Source: Parvibaculaceae bacterium PLY_AMNH_Bact1 (GTDB lineage Bacteria; Pseudomonadota; Alphaproteobacteria; Parvibaculales; Parvibaculaceae). Taken from it: a stretch of 64,000 nt of DNA. The notes beneath the pieces were generated by a model that was not told where the DNA came from, made no database searches, and worked only from the letters and a program-made list of their open reading frames with translations. This document shows, one piece after another, positions 8,485 to 16,562 of this stretch (position 1 is the first letter of the stretch; every line of letters begins with the position of its first letter). A program made the position numbers and the translations under genes. The DNA lies in assembly GCA_032881465.1 (NCBI GenBank), contig CP126168.1, positions 3,225,501 through 3,289,500 on the forward strand, in the 5' to 3' direction.

Positions 8485-9222
8485 ATGTCAGCTAGAGATC
8501 TCATGAACGCTAATTTTTTGAGGAATACTCAAATTTCTACAATTGCAACATCGCCAAAACAACGGTCCGGACGCTGGGGAGACCGGGAACAATCAATCCT
8601 GGACGCGGCGTGGGAGCTGATCACCACCAAAGGGTTCAATGGCATGACCATGGCGGATGTCGCGGTAGCCACCGGCTTGTCAGAGGGCAGTCTCTACAAT
8701 TATGTGCCCAGCAAAAGGGAACTCGCCATTCGGGTCGCAGAACGCTGGTTCTCGGCACAAGCCGAAGAGCTCGGACAAACATTGAGTGCCATTGACCACC
8801 CGCGTGATCAGATAACACTCCTAGTTCAGCGCCACATCGCCATGATCCTGGAACAACCGGAACTGTTCCTCATGTGGATACGTGAAGTCCGGGCGACAGA
8901 CGCTTATCTCACCTCCAGCTCCCGCGACATCTTCCGGTCATACACAGGTCTTCTGCGCACGGTTCTTGGCAAGGGGCAGGCAACCGGCGCCATCAATACT
9001 GATATGAGTGATGACATGGTCCGCGACATGATTTACGGCGGCGCAGAACATGTTGCCTGGACGGCAATCGTCCAAAAACGAGCAAGCACGTTGGATACAA
9101 CTGACGCCGCAAAGAAACTCGGCCGCACCTACTGGCGAGCCTTAAAGGCCCACGCTACATCAGAAGACTCAACCGACGAGCGCTTAGCGCGGATCGAAGC
9201 AAAGCTCGATCAACTTTCTTAG
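8485..9222 (+). CDS. TetR family transcriptional regulator
   Basis: A 245-aa regulator. The N-terminal helix-turn-helix covers roughly residues 35-80 (ILDAAWELITTKGFNGMTMADVA, then GLSEGSLYNYVPSKREL, given here in parts). The C-terminal ligand domain is unassigned. A further ATG at 8503 is in frame and could be the true start; neither has a strong ribosome site. It is divergent from the hydratase and acyl-CoA dehydrogenase operon, so it most likely represses that operon and itself in response to an acyl-CoA or related ligand. A palindrome matching the one before the hydratase operon overlaps codons 12-16. Its stop is 3 bp from that of the convergent cobW-like gene. Confidence 0.87.
   Translation: MSARDLMNANFLRNTQISTIATSPKQRSGRWGDREQSILDAAWELITTKGFNGMTMADVAVATGLSEGSLYNYVPSKRELAIRVAERWFSAQAEELGQTLSAIDHPRDQITLLVQRHIAMILEQPELFLMWIREVRATDAYLTSSSRDIFRSYTGLLRTVLGKGQATGAINTDMSDDMVRDMIYGGAEHVAWTAIVQKRASTLDTTDAAKKLGRTYWRALKAHATSEDSTDERLARIEAKLDQLS
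8518..8532. promoter_or_regulatory. Operator-like palindrome, copy 2
   Basis: TTGAG-GAATA-CTCAA then ATTT, matching the site at 8424-8436. It lies inside the first codons of the TetR frame, so binding there would block elongation, or the real transcript start is downstream of the annotated codon. Confidence 0.45.
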
Positions 9223-9225
9223 GTC

Positions 9226-10131
9226 TTATTCAAAACAGTCGCGAAGAGATCTCTCGATACCAACAGGCTCGGGTCCGACGCCGATGTAAACCAGCGCGGC
9301 GTCACCAGGTGTCATGTCCCGCGAGGAAATCTCCAACCGACCGGCTGTCCATTGAATGACGCGCGCTCCGCCATCCGCTGATCTGACAACCCCTTTGCAG
9401 CGCAAAAGGCCATTACAATCTGCCAACACACCTGTAAGCCGCTCGACATCGCAGGCTTCATTGCAAGCAATAGACCCTGTCCAAAAGAGTGCATGGGGAT
9501 CGTGGGGTTCCACTTGTTGCGGCTGCACATCTGTTGAGAAGTCAAACAGAAGAGAGACCGGGACATCAGTGATGGCAGCCTCGATCGCCAGCACACCGGG
9601 CCTTTCACGCCCCAGCAGCTCAACAACCGCCTGCGTTTGACGCTCGCTCGCAATATCTGTTTTTGTCACCACAAGAAGGTCTGCCGCCCTCACTTGCGCA
9701 CGTAGAGTATCTGAAAGCAGCGGGTCCACAGCCTGGCTTTGATGTTGTGTGGCGTCCACCAATACAAAAATCCCCTGAAGCCTAAGGGCCTTGTCGGCTC
9801 GCGCGATTGCCCCGATGCGCAAAGGGTCCGCAACGCCACTCGCCTCAATAATGATCTGCTCTGGCGGACCGGGGCGCGTGACGAGCGAGATCAAGGCGCG
9901 CAGAAAGTCATTTCCGATGGAGCAGCAGATACAGCCATTTGCAAGACTGACCATGTCCTCATCGCGAGTGACAATCAGCTTCTCATCAATATTGATGTCG
10001 CCGAAATCATTGACGATCACACCAAGGCGCCGCCCCTCGTTTTCCTGCAAAAGGCGATTGAGAAGGGTCGTCTTGCCCGCACCAAGAAAGCCCCCGACAA
10101 CCGAAACGGGTATCGCAGGTCGCTCACTCAT
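9226..10131 (-). CDS. CobW/COG0523 family GTP-dependent metallochaperone
   Basis: A 301-aa G3E-family GTPase. Walker A is GAGKTT at residues 17-22. The metal-binding CICC is at 67-70 (NGCICCSIGN). IEASGVADP follows, and VTKTDIAS is the guanine-specificity region. A C-terminal CobW_C domain fills the remainder. COG0523 proteins deliver zinc, cobalt or other metals to client enzymes. The gene begins 3 bp after the stop of a metal-dependent amidohydrolase, suggesting that enzyme as client. No Zur-like site is visible. It is unlikely to be the true CobW of cobalamin synthesis, since no cob genes are present. Confidence 0.9.
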   Translation of the reverse strand: MSERPAIPVSVVGGFLGAGKTTLLNRLLQENEGRRLGVIVNDFGDINIDEKLIVTRDEDMVSLANGCICCSIGNDFLRALISLVTRPGPPEQIIIEASGVADPLRIGAIARADKALRLQGIFVLVDATQHQSQAVDPLLSDTLRAQVRAADLLVVTKTDIASERQTQAVVELLGRERPGVLAIEAAITDVPVSLLFDFSTDVQPQQVEPHDPHALFWTGSIACNEACDVERLTGVLADCNGLLRCKGVVRSADGGARVIQWTAGRLEISSRDMTPGDAALVYIGVGPEPVGIERSLRDCFE

Positions 10132-10134
10132 GGA

Positions 10135-11775
10135 CTAAGCCTTAGGCGCTTCAAAAACCTCACCACCCACAACCGTGCCCCAGACGCCAATGTCTTTGAG
10201 CACCATTGCATCGACCTCAAGCGGGTCCTCATTCAAAACCGCAAAGTCAGCCAGCTTGCCCACTTCAATGCTACCGATCTCATGATCAAGCTTAAGGGAA
10301 ATAGCGCCCCCCATGGTGATGGTGTAGAGCGCCTCTTCGATGGTCAGCCGTTCCGCATCGCCCCCCAAAAGTTTGCCTGTCGATGTCACCCGGTTCACCG
10401 CGCACCAAGCTGTAAAGAGGGGGCCGATCGCCGTGATGGGCGCGTCTGAATGCAAAGCCAGATCAACACCATGCTCAACAGCGCTCCCGGCATTGTCGAC
10501 ACGATGCGCCCTGTCAGGGCCGAGTGTCAGCTCATAGTGCTGATCACCCCAATAAAAGACGTGGTTGCTGAACAGATTGACGCCCACGCCCATTGCAGCC
10601 ATGCGTCTGAACTGGGCGTCACTCGCCATCTGACAATGCTGCAACGTATGCCGGTGGTCCGGATGTGGATTGATCGCGAGCGCTTCTTCAATGGCATCAA
10701 GCGCCAGTTCCGTCGCCTCGTCCCCATTTGTATGAATGTGCAGCTGATGTCCGGCCGCATTGTAGGCGACGACAAGCTTCTTAAACTCATCCGGCGCGAT
10801 ATACCAAAGGCCATTCGGCGCCCCGTTAAAGTGCCCAGGCCATTTAAGACGTGCGGTGAAGCCCTGAATTGAGCCATCCAGCACCAGTTTCACGATCCCC
10901 ATTTTAAGCTTGTCGGTACTTTGGGACACCAGCGCCCCGATCCTTTCCGTGCCTTTGTCTGCTGGCATCAAGGTTCCACCAAAGGCAGAGACGACACGAA
11001 GCGGAAAGTCGGATTTGTCCGTCACCTCTTTCAAGCGCCCAACCATCTCATCATCAAGCGGGCTGTGGAGATCGGTCGCCGTGGTAACCCCTGCCAACTG
11101 ACACACTTTGGCAAAGTTCCAAAGCGCTGGAGCATGGGTTGATTGGGATCCCAAATCATATTTGAGCGACTTCATGGCGAGATACATGCCCACCATGCCC
11201 GCCAGCTCACCCGTAGGTGCCCCCTCGTCGTCGGTCATCACTTCCTGCATATCCGTGGAGCTAGAAAGGTCAGACTCTTCGATGACAGCAGAATTCACGT
11301 TGAGGAAATGCAGACTGGCATGAAACACACCGATCCGACGCCCGTTGGACACACGGTCCAGATCACGGGCATGCAGGCGCTGCTCACCAAAAAAGATCGG
11401 GTCAAAGCCCCAACCGATAAGAGCGGCGTCGGGATCATCCAGCGCAGCAGCGGCCTCCTGAAGTCGTTCAACAACGGCATCCAAAGACTTCAAGCCTGGC
11501 CAAATCCTGCCGTCCGGCGCGGTCCGGTCATAATAGCCCACATAGGTGTGATCCCAGAGCGCACCCTCCACCAGGTGGCTATGCCCCTCGATCAGTCCCG
11601 GCATAATCACCTGGTTTTCAAACCGCTCATCTAGTGCAGCGTCACCCCAGGCACTTACTTCCTTCAGGGTGCCAACACCAAGGACGCGCCCGTCACGGAC
11701 AGCCACATGAGTAGCAAAGGGCCGAGACGGGTTCATCGTAATGATCCGTTTCGCCGCAAAAATGGTTGTCGTCAC
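10135..11775 (-). CDS. Amidohydrolase, YtcJ-like (amidohydrolase 3)
   Basis: A hydrolase of 546 aa with the metal-dependent amidohydrolase barrel. The N-terminal HxH is His65 and His67 in IEGHSH. LHIHTNGDEAT and RHTLQHCQMAS supply the later His ligands, and ALHSDAPI holds the Asp. It is cytosolic, with no signal peptide. Substrates of the YtcJ group are mostly unknown cyclic amides or imides. The start is GTG 11775 with GGGAGG 9 nt upstream. It is the middle gene of a three-gene minus-strand operon, 31 bp after the DUF2855 gene and 3 bp before the CobW-family gene, which may load its metal. Confidence 0.9.
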   Translation of the reverse strand: MTTTIFAAKRIITMNPSRPFATHVAVRDGRVLGVGTLKEVSAWGDAALDERFENQVIMPGLIEGHSHLVEGALWDHTYVGYYDRTAPDGRIWPGLKSLDAVVERLQEAAAALDDPDAALIGWGFDPIFFGEQRLHARDLDRVSNGRRIGVFHASLHFLNVNSAVIEESDLSSSTDMQEVMTDDEGAPTGELAGMVGMYLAMKSLKYDLGSQSTHAPALWNFAKVCQLAGVTTATDLHSPLDDEMVGRLKEVTDKSDFPLRVVSAFGGTLMPADKGTERIGALVSQSTDKLKMGIVKLVLDGSIQGFTARLKWPGHFNGAPNGLWYIAPDEFKKLVVAYNAAGHQLHIHTNGDEATELALDAIEEALAINPHPDHRHTLQHCQMASDAQFRRMAAMGVGVNLFSNHVFYWGDQHYELTLGPDRAHRVDNAGSAVEHGVDLALHSDAPITAIGPLFTAWCAVNRVTSTGKLLGGDAERLTIEEALYTITMGGAISLKLDHEIGSIEVGKLADFAVLNEDPLEVDAMVLKDIGVWGTVVGGEVFEAPKA

Positions 11776-11806
11776 GCGACGTGCCTCCCAAAAATTCTAG
11801 CTGCGC

Positions 11807-12913
11807 TCAAAGATCCCAGAGCGAGATGATTTTGCCGCTCTCCGGCGCGACTTTGCCTTCCAGCACATCCAGATAGACGCGCTTGGTCTCATCAAGACCG
11901 CCAGACCGTTCCACCTTCATCCATCCATCAACAGATGCTAGAAATGCCCCCCAAGCTTTTGATATCTTCGCCTGCAGCACCTCAGCGCCCCAATCCTTGT
12001 TGCGCTTTTGAATCTGAGATGGCGCGAAGAAAAGAGTTGGCTGAGCACCCGGAAGATTATCAGCCCCACCACCTTGCTCCCAATGGGTACCGCCTACAGC
12101 ACAGCTGCAGGTAAGCCGATCCGCGAAGTGGTTATGGATCGCGGCACGGACATTTGCGTCCCCCGCCATATCAACGAATGCGACATTGCCATCAACACTT
12201 ATCGAGGCGATGTCATCATAGGCAACAACATCATCATAGTAGCCAACCCCTTCAACAAACGCTGTATTGCCTTTGGAGGTAAGACCAACCACCCGCGGCT
12301 TGTTCTCTGTCCGGCTTGAAAGCACCTGGGCAAGCCCCAGAGAAGTTTTGCTTGAAGCACTCGACAGGACGACCGTTGAGGCGCCAAAGAACTGATTATC
12401 TTCTAGAAAATCATCTATCAGGAAGGAGGTGGTGAACAGGGGTCGCAAAAGGCTTTGCTCTGCTTCGCGCGCCGCGGCGTAACCAGGGTCAGCGCTCACC
12501 CGGAGGTAATTGTTGTAGACTGGCGACAGCTCTGCCCTGTTCGCAGCACCATCAAAAAAGCCAGCGTCGGAAACACGCACCGCTTGCGCCACGAAATGTG
12601 TCGACATGGGGAAGTAGCCATAGAAGCGCTCACCAACAGCAACACCCTCGGCGCTAGACGCGAGCACATCTCCAAAGCCCCAAACAGGAACACGCCCCCA
12701 GCCCTCATCGGCGGGAAAGAAATCCCAATATTTCATTGCCTCTCCAAAGGCGGCATAGGTGATGTTATTCGCAGTGAAGGCAAAATCATCAACCTTGAAA
12801 AGCACTTCACCAGGCTGGAGCATGTCCGCATCGGGGATCGCTGTTTCTACAATCTTTGTCGTACGCAGATCATCTCGTTTTACCCAGAAGTTTGCCGCTG
12901 CCTGTTCTGCCAT
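11807..12913 (-). CDS. DUF2855 family protein
   Basis: I recognise this 368-aa protein as DUF2855-like from its whole-length pattern: the N-terminal FWVKRDDLRTT, an MDR-like segment GEVLFKVDDFAFTANNITYA, and SSASSKTSLGLAQVLSSR resembling a nucleotide-binding turn. The family looks like a divergent medium-chain reductase without zinc ligands. No function is established that I know of. AAGGGAG sits 7 nt before ATG 12913. It heads the operon with the amidohydrolase and COG0523 genes. About 210 bp of upstream DNA separates it from a divergent small secreted protein gene. Confidence 0.8.
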   Translation of the reverse strand: MAEQAAANFWVKRDDLRTTKIVETAIPDADMLQPGEVLFKVDDFAFTANNITYAAFGEAMKYWDFFPADEGWGRVPVWGFGDVLASSAEGVAVGERFYGYFPMSTHFVAQAVRVSDAGFFDGAANRAELSPVYNNYLRVSADPGYAAAREAEQSLLRPLFTTSFLIDDFLEDNQFFGASTVVLSSASSKTSLGLAQVLSSRTENKPRVVGLTSKGNTAFVEGVGYYDDVVAYDDIASISVDGNVAFVDMAGDANVRAAIHNHFADRLTCSCAVGGTHWEQGGGADNLPGAQPTLFFAPSQIQKRNKDWGAEVLQAKISKAWGAFLASVDGWMKVERSGGLDETKRVYLDVLEGKVAPESGKIISLWDL

Positions 12914-13029
12914 GTTTCACTCCCTTAAGCTGCAAGCTTGTACGCCCACCAACTAGATGACCAAATTTGCTGCATGGTAAGGGCGCGAGACACAAGGACC
13001 AAGAAAATCCGACCACAAAAAGAAGCAAA

Positions 13030-13121
13030 ACCTGTTCAATACTGGACACCAAACGGTGCACACATTGACTTGAACAGGTCAATCCCCCACACTCTATACG
13101 GGTACGTTTATATCTGTGGGG
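13030..13121 (+). promoter_or_regulatory. Two inverted repeats in the leader of the small secreted protein gene
   Basis: ACCTGTTCAA (13030-13039) and TTGAACAGGT (13070-13079) are perfect 10-nt arms 30 nt apart. CCCCACA (13085-13091) and TGTGGGG (13115-13121) form a second pair whose right arm contains the ribosome site, 4 nt before ATG 13126. The first could be an operator pair; the second could be an mRNA hairpin hiding the ribosome site. Confidence 0.45.
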
Positions 13122-13125
13122 AAAT

Positions 13126-13476
13126 ATGAATAAGGTAATCCATGCGGCACGCGCCGCAACTATTGCAGCGCTCGTAGGACTGTTTGTCGTCGTCACCGCG
13201 GCACCAAGCCAGGCCGAAGATCGCCGCGTTCGCATTATCAATGAAACCAGCTGGACGATGGTAGAGTTCTATGCATCGAATGTCGGAACCAACGACTGGG
13301 AAGAAGACATTCTGGGCTATGACGTCTTAGGCTCTGGCGACAGCGTCATGATCGATATCGACGATGGCACAGGCTATTGCATGTATGATTTCCGAGCTGT
13401 GTTTGCAGACGGTGATGTCCTTGTCCGCGAGCGGATCGACGTATGTGAGATCTCAAGCTACCGCTATCACGAATAG
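13126..13476 (+). CDS. Small secreted protein of unknown function
   Basis: A protein of 116 aa with a clear signal peptide (residues 1-30, hydrophobic core ATIAALVGLFVVVTAA, cleavage near SQA-ED). The mature part of about 86 residues is acidic, with IINETSWTMVEFYASN, SGDSVMIDIDDGTGYC and a second Cys near the end, so one disulfide is possible. I recall similar short periplasmic proteins in alphaproteobacteria and cyanobacteria but know no function. It stands alone between divergent and convergent neighbours, with inverted repeats in its leader and a terminator 20 bp after its stop, so it is a separate transcription unit. Confidence 0.8.
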   Translation: MNKVIHAARAATIAALVGLFVVVTAAPSQAEDRRVRIINETSWTMVEFYASNVGTNDWEEDILGYDVLGSGDSVMIDIDDGTGYCMYDFRAVFADGDVLVRERIDVCEISSYRYHE

Positions 13477-13495
13477 ACGGCATGTACCGAATAGC

Positions 13496-13533
13496 AAAAC
13501 CGCCCTTGCGCAAGCAATGGGCGGTTTTCTTTT
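13496..13533. terminator. Bidirectional intrinsic terminator
   Basis: AAAACCGCCC, a loop containing TTGCGCAAG, then GGGCGGTTTT and T-rich DNA. It lies between the small secreted protein gene and the convergent GST gene and suits both strands. Confidence 0.9.
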
Positions 13534-13560
13534 GCCTAAATTTGTCGGCGAACAATCAGA

Positions 13561-14424
13561 TTAGGCCGCGAGAATATCACCAGCTATATCCTGCATCCGC
13601 TTACCACGCAGGACTTGCCCAAACCGGACAGCAGGTAGAAACACTTTGGAGAGAATTGCTGGTGTCTTCGTTTCCTGGGCAAATGCCGGGCGCTTGAGAA
13701 GTCGATTGTAAAGCCTGAACAAACGAGGGTGAATTTCAAGCGGATAGCCCCCCATACGCAGACGGTTCATTGTGATGAACCAGGCAAGCTCAAGAACTGA
13801 AATTCGATCCCCTATCAACCAGTCATTTTTTTCAAGCCGTTTTTCAAGCACATCAAACGCGTCCCGATGGGCTTTCACAGCCGCGCGCGCCTGATCTTCG
13901 GTGACACCGTCCTTAGCAAAGGCGCGCCACCATGCAATCTCTTTGTCACGAGCGGGATCATCGGCGCCGTCTTGTTCATATTTTGCGAGGACCTCGTCGG
14001 GTTTTTGTGCAAGACGTTTGGGAAAGATGAACCCCATGGTGATCTCTCGCAACGCGAAATGCAGGTCGTTTTCCAGTGTTAGAGACGCATCGATAACCGC
14101 ACGCTCCTCAGGCGTCTGCGGAAAATAGGAATCCGCATCGCTCGGCAAGGTATCCAAATACGCAAGAATGTCATTACTCTCCACATGCACAATCCCATCA
14201 TGCACAAGTACAGGCACAACACCGCGCGGGTTGATACCGAGATACCAGGGTGACGCGTGCTCATGCTTCACCAGGTTTACATGGTGAGAAACGTAGCCGA
14301 TGCCTTTCTCGCGAAGCAGCGTACGGACTTTCTGTGAACATGAACTGCCACTAAAGTGCAGGAGATGCAGCCCCTCCCAAGACTTCACTTCTTCTGTCGT
14401 AACTTGCTCATCGCTCAGGATCAT
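13561..14424 (-). CDS. Glutathione S-transferase family protein
   Basis: A GST-fold protein of 287 aa. The N-terminal thioredoxin-like domain has SGSSCSQKVR (Ser27/Ser28/Cys29, likely thiol-activating site), the cis-Pro segment NPRGVVPVL, and ESNDI for glutathione binding. The C-terminal helical domain is longer than usual. GAGGGAGAG precedes ATG 14424. It is the last gene of an operon behind an extradiol-type dioxygenase and an FAH-family hydrolase. By context it may isomerise a ring-cleavage product with glutathione, as maleylpyruvate or maleylacetoacetate isomerases do. That role is inference. Confidence 0.85.
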   Translation of the reverse strand: MILSDEQVTTEEVKSWEGLHLLHFSGSSCSQKVRTLLREKGIGYVSHHVNLVKHEHASPWYLGINPRGVVPVLVHDGIVHVESNDILAYLDTLPSDADSYFPQTPEERAVIDASLTLENDLHFALREITMGFIFPKRLAQKPDEVLAKYEQDGADDPARDKEIAWWRAFAKDGVTEDQARAAVKAHRDAFDVLEKRLEKNDWLIGDRISVLELAWFITMNRLRMGGYPLEIHPRLFRLYNRLLKRPAFAQETKTPAILSKVFLPAVRFGQVLRGKRMQDIAGDILAA

Positions 14425-14447
14425 ACTTCTCTCCCTCTTTGAGGCCG

Positions 14448-15371
14448 CTAGCCCGCCATATCTTCCAGCGGCTCAGGCCCCCACTGTTTTCCAAGCAACT
14501 CCTCAACAGAGGCTTTGCCGGGAGGCGTTGAGGCGTCAAACAGATCACCATCTGTCCAATGCTCAACTGTGTGACCCCATGGGTCGCGCCAATAATCAAA
14601 GACTTGCGACCCGAGAATATGACGCCCCACTCCCCAAACGGGCGTGTATCCCTTGTCGCTCAAAACGTCGCGGCCAAGCATAAGATCATCTAGATCCGCA
14701 ACCTCCCAGGCCGCATGATTGAATCCAGGCTTGCCGGTGCCCAACAAAAACAACGTGTGGTGGTCAACAAATTTCTCACCCTGATCACACCGCGTAAATG
14801 CGCCGATCACAGTGTTCTCATCACCAATGTAAATTTCATCTGATTTCAGCAGACCAAACTGCTCGTGGTACCAAGCGTAACTTTTTGGGTAGTCAGTGAC
14901 ATTCAAGACGATATGCCCAAGGCGATGAACATGGGCAGGACCTGCGGTCATACGCTTAACGTCGCCAAGCCTTGGCTTTTCCAGGCGCGCATTGAGCGGC
15001 GCGATCTCCTGCACGGCGGCGACGTCCAGCTTGTCCAGCCCATACACAATTTCAATTGGAAACCCGTCTGGGTCATGGACGAGCACGCGTTTGCCGCCAC
15101 CAGGCTCCGTCCTCGCTTCCACAGAAGCGCCATTCGCCTCCGCAACAGCATCAAGGTCGGCTTCAGTAGATGCCTGCAAGGCAAGTCCGACAAAACCAGG
15201 TTCACCCAGCTCGGTCACATGCACGACAGGGTCGGACCCAACGCCACGCATATAAAGTGCGGTGTCCGTCCGCGCATACCGCTCCATGCCGAAATCGACA
15301 AGAAAGGCTTCCATCTTGTCCAGGTCCGGAGCACGAAACCGGGCATAGACAATGTCTTCGACTTTGATCAT
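14448..15371 (-). CDS. Extradiol ring-cleavage dioxygenase-like VOC protein
   Basis: A two-module vicinal-oxygen-chelate protein of 307 aa, the size of 2,3-dihydroxybiphenyl and catechol 2,3-dioxygenases. The C-terminal module carries a likely Fe(II) triad: His153 in HRLGHIVLNV, His219 in GFNHAAWEV and Glu270 in HTVEHWTDGD. The N-terminal module lacks such ligands, as is normal. It should cleave a catechol-type ring next to one hydroxyl. It is the middle gene of the operon with an FAH-family hydrolase (35 bp upstream) and a GST (23 bp downstream). An operator motif shared with the aromatic-hydroxylase locus at 58.4 kb supports a joint pathway. Confidence 0.85.
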   Translation of the reverse strand: MIKVEDIVYARFRAPDLDKMEAFLVDFGMERYARTDTALYMRGVGSDPVVHVTELGEPGFVGLALQASTEADLDAVAEANGASVEARTEPGGGKRVLVHDPDGFPIEIVYGLDKLDVAAVQEIAPLNARLEKPRLGDVKRMTAGPAHVHRLGHIVLNVTDYPKSYAWYHEQFGLLKSDEIYIGDENTVIGAFTRCDQGEKFVDHHTLFLLGTGKPGFNHAAWEVADLDDLMLGRDVLSDKGYTPVWGVGRHILGSQVFDYWRDPWGHTVEHWTDGDLFDASTPPGKASVEELLGKQWGPEPLEDMAG

Positions 15372-15406
15372 TTCAAGTGTTCCATTCGGTTCTAGAAATC
15401 GTGGCG

Positions 15407-16276
15407 TTATTCGATGATCACGCCGCCCTTATCGTCGAGCACCTTGTTCTCAATAGCTCCCAGACCTTCAATCTCAACACGCACAACATCACCGGCCTTT
15501 AGCCAGGGCTGGCCTTCCATGGCGGCAGCAACACCAGCGCAAGTGCCTGTCGCAATCACATCGCCTGGTTCCAGCGTGAAGGCTGTGGACAAATGTTCGA
15601 TGAGAGTTGGCACATCGAAAATGAGATAGCTCGTATCAGACTTCTGCCGCACGTCACCATTCACCAGAGTCTTCAATTCCAGTTTGGATACATCGACTTC
15701 ATCTGCCGTAACGAGAGCAGGGCCCATAGGACAATGCGTATCCCAGGACTTGCCCATCGTCATTGTGGGGGACGCGCGCTGCCAATCTCTAATGGTGACA
15801 TCGTTCAAAACCGTATATCCGGCGACAACTTCGTCATAGCGTTCCTTTGGCACCCGCCTGCAGCGCTTTCCAATGACGACACCCATTTCACCTTCATAGT
15901 CCATTGCGATGCTCTCATGCGGTCGCAGAATAGGACCGAAAGGCCGCGTCGCCGACGTGGACTGCTTATTGAAGATGATCGGGACCTTCGGGAGCTCGCG
16001 ACCTGTCTCCTCAACGTGCTCGCGATAGTTCAGGCCAACCGCGAGAATTTTCGGAGGCCGCAAAACTGGACTCTCAAGCGTCACGTCAGACAGGTCGATT
16101 GTTGCCTCAGCGTTGGCTGCAGCACGCGCCTTCTCCAAGGCGGCATCACCTGCTTCAAGGAAGGCAACCATTTCATTGGGAACATCAGGCGCAGCAACGG
16201 ACAGGTCAACAATTTGATCTCCCTGCAACACGCCAATCCGCGTGGATTTCTTGTCTGTGAATGTAATGAGCCGCAT
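15407..16276 (-). CDS. Fumarylacetoacetate hydrolase family protein
   Basis: A 289-aa FAH-fold protein. The metal site is visible as Glu128 and Glu130 in DYEGEMGVV and Asp159 in LNDVTIRDWQ. VGLNYREHVEE is the conserved family opening near residue 80, and GDVIATGTCAGV lies near the C-terminus. Members hydrolyse or decarboxylate diketo acids formed after ring cleavage. It is the first gene of the operon with the VOC dioxygenase and GST. GGGGAGAGG precedes the ATG. A palindrome at 16337-16349, 60 bp upstream, is repeated before the flavin monooxygenase at 58.4 kb. The exact substrate is unknown. Confidence 0.9.
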   Translation of the reverse strand: MRLITFTDKKSTRIGVLQGDQIVDLSVAAPDVPNEMVAFLEAGDAALEKARAAANAEATIDLSDVTLESPVLRPPKILAVGLNYREHVEETGRELPKVPIIFNKQSTSATRPFGPILRPHESIAMDYEGEMGVVIGKRCRRVPKERYDEVVAGYTVLNDVTIRDWQRASPTMTMGKSWDTHCPMGPALVTADEVDVSKLELKTLVNGDVRQKSDTSYLIFDVPTLIEHLSTAFTLEPGDVIATGTCAGVAAAMEGQPWLKAGDVVRVEIEGLGAIENKVLDDKGGVIIE

Positions 16277-16335
16277 GGCCTCTCCCCTAGATTTTCTGAC
16301 ACGCCGATCACAATTGGCATGTCGATATTTTCATA

Positions 16336-16358
16336 AATGATATTATCATCAGATATGA
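16336..16358. promoter_or_regulatory. Shared TetR-type operator candidate, site 1
   Basis: ATGATATTATCAT (16337-16349) is a perfect palindrome about a central base, followed by CAGATATGA. The 23-bp stretch matches 58414-58436 at 21 of 23 positions. It lies 60 bp upstream of the FAH operon start, where a repressor would act. Confidence 0.65.
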
Positions 16359-16562
16359 TTACAATCAACATTTACAAGGCCGACACCGCATTCTCCGGTG
16401 ATTAGATTGTGCTGCCTAGAAAATCTCCGCTAGGCAGCCATTAACGATGGGCGTCATTTCCAGCCTGACCAGCAGATTCCACCATCCACGGGCGTGATTC
16501 AGTTGGTAGCTATGGCGAGGGCTTGTTACGCTTAAAATCAACGATAGGGAGGATCGTGCACT

